Shown here in pieces: positions 8,684-17,129 of a DNA stretch of 37,850 nucleotides. Source of the DNA: Hydrogenophilaceae bacterium (GTDB lineage: Bacteria; Pseudomonadota; Gammaproteobacteria; Burkholderiales; Thiobacillaceae); assembly GCA_013389025.1 (NCBI GenBank), contig JACAED010000069.1, forward strand, positions 1-37,850, written 5' to 3'. Under the pieces are notes generated by a model. The model ran no database searches and had not been told where the DNA came from. It worked only from the letters and a program-made list of their open reading frames with translations. Made by a program: the position numbers and the translations under genes. Position 1 is the stretch's first letter. Every line of letters begins with the position of its first letter.

Positions 8684-9605
8684 GAGTTTGGTGTTGTATT
8701 TCTTCGGCGAAGTAACTGCTGCGCACCAAGGGCCCAGCCTTGACCCAGCCAAAGCCCAGTGCGCGCGCCTCGTTTTCGTATTCGGCGAATGTGTCCGGGT
8801 GGACGTATTCGGCAACCGGCAGATTGTCGAGCGAAGGCCGCAGATACTGGCCGAGCGATACGCGCCGTACCCCCACTCCGCGCAGATCCTTCAGCACGGC
8901 CAGCACTTCTTCACGGGTTTCGCCCAATCCCAGCATGAGGGCGGATTTGGCCTCCACGCCGGGCTGTTTTGCGGCTTTTTCCAGCAAGGCAAGCGAACGC
9001 TCGTACTGTGAGCCTTTGCGCGCGGTTTTGTACAACCGCGGTACGGTTTCCACATTGTGGCCCCAGACCAGGGAAATACGGTTTTGCCCGCCGGACATTC
9101 CTGTTTGTATCGGGTGTGATCGCACCGCATCCATGATGATGGCGACAGCTTCATCCTGCACATTGCGAAAGTCGGGGGTGAGAAATTCGACACCAATGGC
9201 CGGCTTGCGCCTTCTTAGCTGACGCAGGCTTTCGGCAAACACCCAAGCGCCGCCGTCCTCCAGGTCGTCGCGGTTGACCGAGGTCAGCACGATGTAATGC
9301 AGGTTCAAGCCCATCACGGCTTCAGACACGCGGACGGGCTCGTTGGCGTCGTACCAGCCGGGCTTGCCGGTCTTGACCGAGCAAAAGCCGCAGGCGCGGG
9401 TGCAGGTGTCGCCCAGCAGCATGAAGGTGGCGGTGCCCCGGCTCCAGCATTCGCCGCGGTTGGGGCATCTGGCTTCCTCGCACACGGTGTGCAGCCGGTT
9501 GCCATGCACGGCGTGGCCGGTCAAGCCGAAATGCTTATCCGTGCCCAGATTCTGACGAATCCAGGGCGGCATGCGGCTGATGTTGTGCAGTGTTTGAGTT
9601 TGCAA
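8655..9605 (-). CDS. lipA: Lipoyl synthase (LipA), first gene under the glycine riboswitch
   Basis: Radical-SAM enzyme inserting two sulfurs into protein-bound octanoyl groups. Both iron-sulfur motifs are seen: CEEARCPNRGEC (auxiliary cluster, CX4CX5C) and CTRACGFC (radical-SAM CX3CX2C), then GTATFMLLGD and, at the C-terminus, VRSSYFAEE. I start it at the TTG 9603-9605, seven bases after GGAG and just downstream of the leader terminator, giving 316 residues. The first in-frame ATG (9570-9572) has no ribosome binding site, and longer frames would run back through the terminator. Compared with E. coli LipA there is about 10 extra residues around TGMSGGQNRIS before GHNVETVPRLY. Its place at the head of the gcv locus suggests a role in lipoylating GcvH. 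Confidence 0.9.
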   Translation of the reverse strand: MQTQTLHNISRMPPWIRQNLGTDKHFGLTGHAVHGNRLHTVCEEARCPNRGECWSRGTATFMLLGDTCTRACGFCSVKTGKPGWYDANEPVRVSEAVMGLNLHYIVLTSVNRDDLEDGGAWVFAESLRQLRRRKPAIGVEFLTPDFRNVQDEAVAIIMDAVRSHPIQTGMSGGQNRISLVWGHNVETVPRLYKTARKGSQYERSLALLEKAAKQPGVEAKSALMLGLGETREEVLAVLKDLRGVGVRRVSLGQYLRPSLDNLPVAEYVHPDTFAEYENEARALGFGWVKAGPLVRSSYFAEEIQHQTHREGRVVRE

Positions 9606-9621
9606 GCGGCGCTCCGGAAAT

Positions 9622-9658
9622 AAAAAAAGGGGATGCAAAACCTTGTTTTGCATCACCC
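9622..9658 (-). terminator. Intrinsic terminator, expression platform of the glycine riboswitch
   Basis: Read on the minus strand: GATGCAAAAC, a 3-base loop and GTTTTGCATC form a perfect 10-bp stem (9632-9641 with 9645-9654). It is extended by flanking GGG/CCC and followed by seven U at 9622-9628. It sits between the second aptamer and the lipA start, so it can switch read-through. Which ligand state forms it cannot be read directly. By analogy with other gcv riboswitches, glycine is expected to favour read-through. Confidence 0.88.
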
Positions 9659-9820
9659 CTCTGTCCTTGGTGCCTGAGAGATTGATCCCCTTCGGCGGCA
9701 GAACGAACTGCACTCTCCAGAGTATTTGTAACCTTGCGCGGTCCTTTTGCCTGAGCGTTCCCGGGTAATTACGCCTTCGGCGACAGTCTGTTTGACTGTA
9801 CTCTCCCGCTGAGCCGCAAG
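9659..9820 (-). ncRNA. Tandem glycine riboswitch upstream of lipA-gcv
   Basis: Two consecutive glycine aptamers on the minus strand. The first (about 9725-9820) has GCGGGAGAG, GCCGAAGGCG and GCTCAGGCAAAAGGACCGC. The second (about 9659-9722) has CTCTGGAGAG, GCCGAAGGGG and CTCTCAGGCACCAAGGACAGAG-like sequence, whose ends (CTCTG/CAGAG) form its P1 stem. The linker is short and A/U-containing, as in known tandem gcvT-type riboswitches. The aptamers are followed directly by an intrinsic terminator and lipA. The promoter must lie in or near the 3' end of the DUF3426 gene; I could not define it. Confidence 0.93.
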
Positions 9821-9834
9821 TTTAACACAGGCTG

Positions 9835-10896
9835 TCAGTAAAACATTTGCAGGCGGTATCCCACAGCCTTGATGTCTCGGGTTTGGAGCTTGAGCATCAG
9901 GGGAACCTCGGTCAAAGGTTGCATGCCCGCCGACTCCAGTTCCGGGGAAGGCAGGTATTCGCTGGGTGCGAAAACCCGGCGCCCTACAGGCTGGTCCTTG
10001 ATGTCTGTCAAAGTCAGTTCAAGAACGGGCCACGCCATGGCATGTTTTGCCCGATTGGCGAGGGTGATCGCCAGCGCAAGATTGCCCGGGCTCTCTGTCT
10101 GCAGGTCGGATCCCAGTATCAGCACCTGCTTGGTATCACGCGGCAGGGTCAGGTTGCAATCCATGGCCTGGCAGAGTTGGGAAAGATAAGGACGCAACTG
10201 AGGAAAATTGACAGCCAGATCGTCACGCAGGAAATAAACCAATTGTGCGGTCAGGAAGAGTAGTAACAGCAACATGGTAAGCAGCCATGCCCAGACCCGC
10301 TTTTTGACGGGTTTTGGGAGAGCCGCATCCAATTCCTGTCTGGGTATCCAGCCTGAGCTGGTCGCCGTGGCGGGTTTTACGGCAGGCTTTTGAATATCGG
10401 GTGTTGGTGTCTCTTCGGCATGCTCAAAGGTCGGCATGGGTCCGAGGTCATCCGCAGGAATGTCGGGATCAACCAGAATGATGGATTCCAGTTTGGGCCC
10501 GATTGGGATTGAGGGCTTGTTTTCGGCCATGCGCTGAGCAAGCCCGGCCAGAGTGGGCGGATTGGTTTCGTCGGTATCAGCGTTGTCCGCCGGAGATGCA
10601 GCCTCCATGCTCTCAGGCCTGCTGGCGGATACCGTTTCCGGGGAAAGGGATTCTTCCGGGACGCTGGCTGGTGGCGTGACGGTATCCGGGGATGCGGTTT
10701 GTTCGTTCGGCTCTGCTGGGGGGATTGCTTTCGGGACTGTTTCCGGTTTTGTTTCAGGTGCGGGCTGCGTGTGGAATACATTTCCGCAAACGCCGCATTG
10801 CATCCAGCCCTTGGCGGCTTCCAAGTGCTGGGGGAGTACCCGGAAGACGCTTTCGCACTTCGGGCATTGGGCAGTCAGTGTGCTGTCATTACTCAT
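9835..10896 (-). CDS. MJ0042 zinc-ribbon and DUF3426 membrane protein
   Basis: A 353-residue single-pass membrane protein of unknown function. The N-terminus has an MJ0042-type zinc ribbon with Cys11, Cys14, Cys34 and Cys37. A long Pro/Glu/Thr-rich linker follows to about residue 195, then one membrane helix at about 202-222 after KPVKKR. The C-terminal DUF3426 domain ends LQTRDIKAVGYRLQMFY. The architecture and position after prmA are conserved in betaproteobacteria. Its start overlaps the prmA stop by four bases (ATGA), so the two are probably translationally coupled. Zinc binding is inferred from the cysteines. Confidence 0.88.
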   Translation of the reverse strand: MSNDSTLTAQCPKCESVFRVLPQHLEAAKGWMQCGVCGNVFHTQPAPETKPETVPKAIPPAEPNEQTASPDTVTPPASVPEESLSPETVSASRPESMEAASPADNADTDETNPPTLAGLAQRMAENKPSIPIGPKLESIILVDPDIPADDLGPMPTFEHAEETPTPDIQKPAVKPATATSSGWIPRQELDAALPKPVKKRVWAWLLTMLLLLLFLTAQLVYFLRDDLAVNFPQLRPYLSQLCQAMDCNLTLPRDTKQVLILGSDLQTESPGNLALAITLANRAKHAMAWPVLELTLTDIKDQPVGRRVFAPSEYLPSPELESAGMQPLTEVPLMLKLQTRDIKAVGYRLQMFY

Positions 10897-11783
10897 CGCT
10901 TGACCCCGGTCAGCCTTACCCAGCCATCCAGGCTCGCGGGAGTCTCAAAATCGAACCACTGCTCGTAGATCCGCATGACTTCATTGGCCTGTTGTTCAAG
11001 TATGCCCGACAAGACGATGCGCCCACCAGACAAAACGTACCTGGACAGCAATGGCGCCAGCGTCTTGAGCGGGTTGGTCAGGATATTGGCGACAACGATG
11101 GCCGCCCGGTTTGCCGGAGCGTCTTCTGAAGTAAAGAAGGCAATGTCCACGGCGTTCATAACGGCGTTGTCCCGCGCGGTCTGAACAGCCTGCGGGTCGA
11201 TATCCACGCCCCAGACCTGGCCTGCGCCGAGCTTTTTGGCGGCAATGGCGAGGATACCGGAGCCACAGCCATAATCAAGCACGGATTCCCCGCCTCGAAC
11301 ATGATCATCGAGCCAAAGCAGGCAAAGTCTTGTGGTAGGGTGGGAGCCGGTACCGAAGGCCAGGCCCGGGTCGAGCCGGATGTTGACGGCGGACTCATCC
11401 GGGGATTGATGCCAGCTCGGCACGATCCACAGGCGGGGGGAAATCGTTATGGGGTCGAATTGCGACTGGGTCAGCCGAACCCAGTCCTGCTCGGCGACGG
11501 ATTCTATCGTGTGTTCGGGCAGTTCGAGCAGGCCAATCCGGTCAGACGCGGATTGCAAGATTTCGGCTGGCTGGGCGTGTTCGTCAAGCAAGGCTACCAC
11601 GATGCACCGATCCCACAACCCGGCATCTGGCAACCCGGGTTCACCAAAGATGGGCGTTTCATCGATACTGTCAGCATTGGCGTCTTCCAGCGAAACCGAC
11701 AGGGCGCCTGCCTCCATGAGCGAATCAGACAGGGCTTCGGCACGGGCCGCTTCCACGGTGATCCGTACCGACTGCCAGGCCAC
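10893..11783 (-). CDS. prmA: Ribosomal protein L11 methyltransferase
   Basis: SAM-dependent enzyme that trimethylates ribosomal protein L11. The N-terminal substrate-binding domain starts MAWQSVRITVEAARAEALSD. The Rossmann SAM-binding motif VLDYGCGSGILAIAAKKLG follows around residue 165, preceded by GLAFGTGSHPTTRL, which is diagnostic for PrmA. The later segment VVANILTNPLKTLAPLL is also family-typical. Length is 296 residues, as expected. It starts one base after accC ends and overlaps the DUF3426 gene, part of a conserved accB-accC-prmA arrangement. Confidence 0.95.
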   Translation of the reverse strand: MAWQSVRITVEAARAEALSDSLMEAGALSVSLEDANADSIDETPIFGEPGLPDAGLWDRCIVVALLDEHAQPAEILQSASDRIGLLELPEHTIESVAEQDWVRLTQSQFDPITISPRLWIVPSWHQSPDESAVNIRLDPGLAFGTGSHPTTRLCLLWLDDHVRGGESVLDYGCGSGILAIAAKKLGAGQVWGVDIDPQAVQTARDNAVMNAVDIAFFTSEDAPANRAAIVVANILTNPLKTLAPLLSRYVLSGGRIVLSGILEQQANEVMRIYEQWFDFETPASLDGWVRLTGVKR

Positions 11784-11784
11784 A

Positions 11785-13137
11785 TCAGCCCCCTTTGTCC
11801 TTGGAGAGCTTTTGCTCTAGGTAATGAATGCTGGTGCCGCCCTTCTGGAATGCGGCATCGTCCATCAAGTCCTTGTGCAGGGGAATGTTGGTCTGGATGC
11901 CTTCAACAATCATTTCCATGAGGGCGCCACGCATGCGGGCAATGGCCTGATCGCGTGTTTTGCCAAAGGAAAGGAGCTTGGCGATCATCGAATCATAGTG
12001 TGGCGGAACGAAATATCCCTGATAGACATGCGAATCCACTCGAATGCCGGGCCCGCCGGGCGGGTGCCATGCGGTCAGCCTGCCGGGTGATGGAACAAAA
12101 GTGTAGGGATGTTCCGCATTGATGCGACATTCAATGGCATGCCCTGAGAGGCGGATATCGCTTTGCTTGTAGCGCAGTGGTTCGCCGGCGGCAATGTGCA
12201 GTTGTTCCTGCACGATGTCGACGCCGGTGACCAGTTCGGTAACCGGGTGTTCGACCTGGATGCGGGTGTTCATTTCGATGAAGAAAAACTCGCCGTCCTC
12301 ATACAGGAATTCGAACGTGCCGGCGCCACGGTAACCAATGCTGCGGCAGGCTTCGGCACAGCGTTCACCAATTCTGTCGCGCAGCTTGGGATCGAGGCCG
12401 GGCGCGGGGGCTTCCTCGATGACCTTTTGATGGCGGCGCTGCATCGAGCAGTCGCGCTCGCCGAGATGTATGGCGTTGCCGTGCTCATCGGCCAGCACCT
12501 GAAATTCGACGTGCCGCGGTTTTTGCAGATAGCGTTCCATGTAAACCATGGGGTTGCCAAAGGCCGTTTGCGCTTCCGCCTGAGTCATCTGCATGGATTG
12601 AAGCAGGGCGGCCTCGGTATGGACCACGCGCATGCCGCGCCCCCCGCCGCCGCCCGCCGCCTTGATCAGGACCGGATAGCCGACTTCGCGGGCGATGCGA
12701 ATGATTTCGTCCGGGTTGTCCGGAAGGGCGCCATCGGAACCGGGCACGCAGGGCACATTGGCCTTCTTCATGGCGTCCTTGGCGGCAACCTTGTCGCCCA
12801 TCAGCCGGATGGAGTCGGGACGCGGGCCAATGAAGACAAAGCCCGAGGACTCGACGCGCTCGGCGAAGTCGGCGTTTTCAGAGAGAAAACCGTAGCCTGG
12901 ATGGATGGCCTCAGCGTCGGTGACTTCGGCCGCCGCGATAATCGCTGGAACGCTCAGGTATGAATGGCTGGAAGGAGCCGGCCCGATGCATACGGATTCC
13001 TCAGCCAGTTTGACATATTTGGCATCTCGATCCGCTTCGGAATGCACGGCCACCGTCTTGATGCCCAGTTCACGGCAGGCGCGCTGAATCCGCAATGCGA
13101 TTTCGCCACGGTTTGCGATCAGTATTTTTTCAAACAT
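11785..13137 (-). CDS. accC: Acetyl-CoA carboxylase, biotin carboxylase subunit
   Basis: ATP-dependent carboxylation of biotin on AccB, the first half-reaction of fatty acid synthesis. The 450 residues start [17 protein letters not shown]. They show the ATP-grasp glycine loop [14 protein letters not shown], the [18 protein letters not shown] segment, [14 protein letters not shown] and ECRINAEHP, all canonical. It follows accB, but the gap of about 100 bases contains a GACGCAAAG hairpin element, so stoichiometry or mRNA processing between accB and accC may be affected. The ribosome binding site is weak (GAAAGA). Confidence 0.97.
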   Translation of the reverse strand: MFEKILIANRGEIALRIQRACRELGIKTVAVHSEADRDAKYVKLAEESVCIGPAPSSHSYLSVPAIIAAAEVTDAEAIHPGYGFLSENADFAERVESSGFVFIGPRPDSIRLMGDKVAAKDAMKKANVPCVPGSDGALPDNPDEIIRIAREVGYPVLIKAAGGGGGRGMRVVHTEAALLQSMQMTQAEAQTAFGNPMVYMERYLQKPRHVEFQVLADEHGNAIHLGERDCSMQRRHQKVIEEAPAPGLDPKLRDRIGERCAEACRSIGYRGAGTFEFLYEDGEFFFIEMNTRIQVEHPVTELVTGVDIVQEQLHIAAGEPLRYKQSDIRLSGHAIECRINAEHPYTFVPSPGRLTAWHPPGGPGIRVDSHVYQGYFVPPHYDSMIAKLLSFGKTRDQAIARMRGALMEMIVEGIQTNIPLHKDLMDDAAFQKGGTSIHYLEQKLSKDKGG

Positions 13138-13152
13138 GACAAAAGTCTTTCA

Positions 13153-13232
13153 ACGCAGAGGCGCAGAGGCGCAGAGAAATCGCACAGAACACCAGTAAAT
13201 GGACTGGTCTTTGCGTCTTTGCGTCTTTGCGT
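13153..13232. repeat. GACGCAAAG-type hairpin element, copy C
   Basis: A 24-base left arm at 13153-13176, a tandem of ACGCAGAGGCGCAGAG, faces a 24-base right arm at 13209-13232, three units of CTTTGCGT. The arms differ only by A/G transitions, which can still pair as G-U in one of the two possible RNAs. It lies between accB and accC, and shares the core with the copies at 4913 and 6959. Confidence 0.75.
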
Positions 13233-13238
13233 CAGGTT

Positions 13239-13688
13239 TTAACCAATCACAAATAATGGCTCGCCGTATTCAACCGGCTGGCCATTCTCAACCAGGATGG
13301 CCTTGATGATACCGCCCTGGTCCGCTTCGATTTCGTTCAGCAGTTTCATGGCCTCGATGATGCAAAGCGTGTCGCCAGAAGATACCGACTGCCCGACTTC
13401 GACAAAGGCCTTGGCGCCGGGCGAGGGGGCGCGGTAGAACGTACCGACCATGGGTGAACGCACGACATGGCCTTCCGGTTCTGCCGGCGCGGACTCGGCA
13501 ACGGCCGCCGGCGCCGCGGGCGCAGCCGGGGCGGCCGCCTGCACGTACTGGGGTGCAGGCATCATCATGGGCGCCCCAGCCACTCCTTTGGAAATACGGA
13601 CTTTCTCCTCGCCTTCGGTGATTTCAAGCTCGGCAATGCCGGACTCTTCCACCAGGTCAATGAGTTTTTTCAGTTTTCTGAGATCCAT
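13239..13688 (-). CDS. accB: Acetyl-CoA carboxylase, biotin carboxyl carrier protein
   Basis: Carries biotin between AccC and the carboxyltransferase. From the ATG 13686-13688 it has 149 residues. [20 protein letters not shown] is the usual opening, followed by an Ala/Pro-rich hinge at about 44-72 and the biotinyl domain with Lys115 in [17 protein letters not shown] three codons earlier is possible but less typical. The first 32 bases overlap the end of aroQ in another frame, and an AAAGG ribosome binding site lies inside aroQ. Confidence 0.95.
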   Translation of the reverse strand: MDLRKLKKLIDLVEESGIAELEITEGEEKVRISKGVAGAPMMMPAPQYVQAAAPAAPAAPAAVAESAPAEPEGHVVRSPMVGTFYRAPSPGAKAFVEVGQSVSSGDTLCIIEAMKLLNEIEADQGGIIKAILVENGQPVEYGEPLFVIG

Positions 13689-14190
13689 GGGAGGCAACCT
13701 TTATATGTAAATGGCGCAAGGCGAACTCAAGGGCGAGTTCATAACCTTGTGCGCCCAGCCCGGCAATCACGCCTAGGGCCAGGTCGGAAAAATAGGAGTG
13801 GCGGCGAAACGGCTCACGGTTGTAAACGTTGGACAAATGAATTTCCACAAACGGAATGCCTGTCGCGGCCATCGCATCCCGCAAAGATACGCTGGTGTGG
13901 GTGTACCCCGCCGGATTGATGAGGATGAAATCGACGCCCTCGCGCTTGGCTTGCTGGATGCGGTCGATCAACTGGCCTTCGTGATTGCTCTGGAAGGCAT
14001 CGACGGATACTCCACAGGCTTCGCCCCTTGTCTTGAGTGCCTGGTTAATGTCCTCCATGGTCGCCAGCCCGTAGTGCTGGGGCTCGCGACTGCCAAGCAG
14101 GTTGAGATTGGGGCCATGTAAAACCAGAATGGATTTACGTAGTTCCTCAGATCCCTTGCTGCCTTTACGGGTGCTGGTGGCTTTTGGCAT
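13657..14190 (-). CDS. aroQ: Type II 3-dehydroquinate dehydratase
   Basis: Third step of the shikimate pathway, dehydrating 3-dehydroquinate. Motifs in order: [19 protein letters not shown] with the active-site Arg and Tyr, [47 protein letters not shown] and the [11 protein letters not shown] end segment. At 177 residues it is about 25-30 longer than usual, through a basic 18-residue N-terminal extension and a C-terminal tail that overlaps accB. No internal start nearer the fold is obvious, so I keep the ATG at 14190. The aroQ-accB-accC order is widely conserved in proteobacteria. Confidence 0.94.
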   Translation of the reverse strand: MPKATSTRKGSKGSEELRKSILVLHGPNLNLLGSREPQHYGLATMEDINQALKTRGEACGVSVDAFQSNHEGQLIDRIQQAKREGVDFILINPAGYTHTSVSLRDAMAATGIPFVEIHLSNVYNREPFRRHSYFSDLALGVIAGLGAQGYELALEFALRHLHIKVASHGSQKTEKTH

Positions 14191-14198
14191 GGGCGCGA

Positions 14199-14242
14199 GT
14201 TTGCATCATTTTCATGGAAAATGTCCAGAACTTGATGCAAAC
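14199..14242. repeat. Perfect 10-bp inverted repeat between tlpA and aroQ
   Basis: GTTTGCATCA at 14199-14208 and TGATGCAAAC at 14233-14242, separated by 24 bases, fill the leader of aroQ. No T-run follows on either strand, so it is not a simple terminator. It could be an operator or an RNA stem in front of aroQ-accBC. Confidence 0.5.
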
Positions 14243-14247
14243 AGTAT

Positions 14248-14772
14248 TTAAATCAAGGGAGCTAGCAGATGCTGTAAACGGGTTTTATCAATTCCACCCA
14301 TGACTTTTTCCCTCAGTTGACCTTGTTTGTCGTAAATCAAGGTATAAGGTAAACTGCGGGTCCGATTGCCAATGTCTTGCATGATCTGCCCCACATTCTC
14401 ATCGGCAACGAAAATGGGGTAATTGATTCGGTAGTAATTCATGAATTCATTGACTGAATCCGGTTTATCCAGGGCAATTCCGGCGAATTGGACACCTTTC
14501 GCTTTTAATTCTTCTTGTGCTTCCACAAAATGCGGTATTTCCTCCCTGCAGGGCGGACACCAGGTTGCCCAGAAATTGACGACCAGCACTTTGCCCTGAT
14601 AGTTGCCGAGGGTCTTTGGCTGATTGTGAAGGTCCATCAGGGGGATGGTCAGGAGTGCCCCCGCAGCAGTTTTGCCGGGTTCGGTTTTCTGATTGAGCAA
14701 ATGGAATGTCCCCAATCCCAGACCGAGAGCAAACAATCCTGCTACTGCGATGATTGGAGCTTGGGAGTTCAT
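14248..14772 (-). CDS. TlpA-like membrane-anchored thioredoxin
   Basis: A 174-residue periplasmic thiol-disulfide protein anchored by an N-terminal helix (about residues 6-26). The active site is WCPPC (Cys72, Cys75) in VVNFWATWCPPCREEIPHF. The cis-proline region TRSLPYTLIYDKQG is of the TlpA/ResA/CcmG kind. Such proteins reduce specific periplasmic targets such as apocytochromes or copper sites, and take electrons from DsbD-like proteins. Its start overlaps the dsbD stop by four bases (ATGA), which supports DsbD as its electron donor. The exact client is unknown. Confidence 0.88.
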   Translation of the reverse strand: MNSQAPIIAVAGLFALGLGLGTFHLLNQKTEPGKTAAGALLTIPLMDLHNQPKTLGNYQGKVLVVNFWATWCPPCREEIPHFVEAQEELKAKGVQFAGIALDKPDSVNEFMNYYRINYPIFVADENVGQIMQDIGNRTRSLPYTLIYDKQGQLREKVMGGIDKTRLQHLLAPLI

Positions 14773-17129
14773 CGGGAATTGCCAAGTACCCTGTCCAGAC
14801 TGGTCAGGAATTTGTCCGCGGCTTCGTAACCAATGACCTTGTGTGTAGCCTGGATGCCGTCAGCATCCCAGAAGATGATGCCGGGCGGGCCAAAAAGTCC
14901 GAATCGTTTGAGCAGGGCTTTATCTTCACTGGTGTTGCCTGTGACATCAGCCTGCAACAGGATGGCATTGGCCAGTCGTGTCTGGACTCGCGCATCGGAA
15001 AAGGTGAATTTTTCCATTTCCTTGCAGGAAACACACCAATCGGCGTAAAAATCCAGCATGACCGGTTTGCCGGCCATTTTGGCGGCTGCCAAACGGCTGT
15101 CCAGCTCGGCCGCATTTCCCACTTTTTCAAATGTCAACCCATGCGCCGTAGCGGCCTGGCCGTTGACGGGGCCGGCAAGCGCTCCCTTGTAAACTGCGAG
15201 GGGCTGGAGGATGTCACGGCTACCCCCCAGTGCACCGAGCAAAAGCCCCAGGCCGGCTATCAACGAAACCACGCCCACGCCTTTCCACAGGCGCTGCCAT
15301 CCCTTGGCGTGCTGGGGCAATGGGTCCAGCGCATGAAGGTAAACCGCGGAAATGATCAGCAACGCCGCCCACAAGGCCATGTTCAGCCACGGGGGGAGGA
15401 AGGGCGAAATAAGCCAGATGGCCACACCCAGCATGGCCACGCCAAAGAAATACTTGACACCATTCATCCATGGTCCGGCTTTGGGCAGCAACGTGCCCGC
15501 CGACAAACCCACGGCAAGCAGGGGAACGCCCATGCCGAGGGCCAGCGAGAACAAAGACAGGCCGCCCTTCAGGCTGTCGCCTGTTTGCGCAATGTAAGCC
15601 AGTGCGGCAGCAAGCGGTGGGGCTACACAAGGGCCGACGATGAGCGCGGACAGCGCACCCATGCCAAATACGCCGGTGAAATGACCCCCATGCAGCTTGT
15701 TGCTGGTTTCGGTCAGTTTGCTCTGCAGAGCGCTGGGCAACTGAAGGTCGAAGAACCCAAACATGGATAGCGCCAGGACAACAAATATGGCCGCGCCTAT
15801 GCCCAAGGCAATCGGGTTTTGCAGGGCGTTCGACAACAGGGTGCCGGATTGTGCGGCAATCACGCCAACGATGGCATAGGTGATAGCCATGCCTAGAACG
15901 TAGGCCAGAGACAGCATGAAGCCGCTGCTACGGGTGACATGCTTTTGACCGGCAATGATGCCCGAAAGAATCGGAATCATCGGAAACACGCAGGGTGTCA
16001 GCGACAGGGCCAGGCCGAAACCGAAAAAGGCTGCGACGGCCACCCACAGACCGCCACCCTTCAGGGTTCGTTCTATGCTGGCGGCATCGCCAACATCGGC
16101 ACTTTCGTTGACGGGTGCCGTGTTCGGGCTTGCCATGGCCTGACTGGCCGGGACGCCGTTAGCAGCAGTCAAGGTGAAACGCTTGTCGATGGGCGGATAG
16201 CAGATGCCTTTTTCGCTGCAGCCCTGATAACTGATTTCAACCGCCAGCGACTCCTCGGCGTTCAAGGTTCGGGATAGGGGGATCTCGGCAGTGAAATCGT
16301 GGTGGTAAACCTCGGTTCGGCCAAAATTGGGGTCATCCTTTACGTCGGGATTGGGGGTGACGGGTGTTCCGGCGGTCAAACCTGAAGGAGAAAGGACATT
16401 GAATTTCAGTTTGTTGCGATAGAGATAGTAATCAGGCGCGATGGTGTAGCTGACACTCAGGGTCTTGGCGTCCTTCATCCGTGCCGAGGATTTGAAAGCT
16501 TCATCCGGCGGAAGAAACTCTTCCTCGGTCCCTTCGTCGTTGGCCAGGGTTCGCAAACCCGACAAGGCATCGGAGGACTGGGTTTGAAGGGCAGTTGTCT
16601 GTTGTGGTGTGATGCCGGAAACAGTGGCAGGGCGTTCTGCAGCCGCGTTGGCGGGTACAGGGGCCACGGGTTCCCTGGATTTGGGAGTCTCAAGTGAAGC
16701 CAGCCGCACCCTTGCGGTTTCGGTGATGGGCATGTAGCAGACGCCGCCCTCCGCGCACCCCTGATAGGTGACAGTTAATGTGACCGGCAGGGCTTTCCCG
16801 GGGTCGCGTTCAACAGGGATCGTGAATAGCACCCAATTCCTGTAGATTTCCACCCTGCCAAATGTGGGGTCGTCCTTGGTTTTGCTGCCAGGGAAGCGAA
16901 TGATGCCAAGTTTTGCGCCATCCAGGCTGAACTTGAACTTGTCGCGATAGAGGTAATAGCCATCTGCAATTTTCCAGGCCGCTTCGATTGATTTTGCGTC
17001 GATGGCGCTGGCCTTGAATTTGAAGGCTTCAGCAGGATCGAGAAAGTCCTCTTCCGCCTGCAAAGGGCTGGTCAAGATGAAAAGCATCCATATAGGCAAC
17101 GCAAAGAGGGCTTTCAGCATATGGTTCAT
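14769..17129 (-). CDS. dsbD: Thiol:disulfide interchange protein DsbD with duplicated N-terminal domain
   Basis: Moves electrons from cytoplasmic thioredoxin to periplasmic thiol proteins. Seen in order: signal peptide to about Ala25; a first DsbD-alpha domain with YQGCAEGGVCYMP (Cys125, Cys131); a linker; a second alpha domain with YQGCSEKGICYPP (Cys304, Cys310); an eight-helix-type membrane domain with TPCVFPMIP (Cys380) and GPCVAPPLA (Cys501); and a C-terminal thioredoxin domain with DFYADWCVSCKEM (Cys699, Cys702). At 786 residues it exceeds the roughly 565 of E. coli DsbD by one extra alpha domain. It overlaps cutA upstream and tlpA downstream by four bases each. Confidence 0.95.
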   Translation of the reverse strand: MNHMLKALFALPIWMLFILTSPLQAEEDFLDPAEAFKFKASAIDAKSIEAAWKIADGYYLYRDKFKFSLDGAKLGIIRFPGSKTKDDPTFGRVEIYRNWVLFTIPVERDPGKALPVTLTVTYQGCAEGGVCYMPITETARVRLASLETPKSREPVAPVPANAAAERPATVSGITPQQTTALQTQSSDALSGLRTLANDEGTEEEFLPPDEAFKSSARMKDAKTLSVSYTIAPDYYLYRNKLKFNVLSPSGLTAGTPVTPNPDVKDDPNFGRTEVYHHDFTAEIPLSRTLNAEESLAVEISYQGCSEKGICYPPIDKRFTLTAANGVPASQAMASPNTAPVNESADVGDAASIERTLKGGGLWVAVAAFFGFGLALSLTPCVFPMIPILSGIIAGQKHVTRSSGFMLSLAYVLGMAITYAIVGVIAAQSGTLLSNALQNPIALGIGAAIFVVLALSMFGFFDLQLPSALQSKLTETSNKLHGGHFTGVFGMGALSALIVGPCVAPPLAAALAYIAQTGDSLKGGLSLFSLALGMGVPLLAVGLSAGTLLPKAGPWMNGVKYFFGVAMLGVAIWLISPFLPPWLNMALWAALLIISAVYLHALDPLPQHAKGWQRLWKGVGVVSLIAGLGLLLGALGGSRDILQPLAVYKGALAGPVNGQAATAHGLTFEKVGNAAELDSRLAAAKMAGKPVMLDFYADWCVSCKEMEKFTFSDARVQTRLANAILLQADVTGNTSEDKALLKRFGLFGPPGIIFWDADGIQATHKVIGYEAADKFLTSLDRVLGNSR

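Noticed and set aside
9606-9713. Upstream extension of the lipA frame
   Set aside because: It runs through the riboswitch terminator and aptamer, so it is not expected to be translated.
14754-15770. 338-codon open frame antisense to dsbD
   Set aside because: No recognisable domain; dsbD is complete on the other strand.
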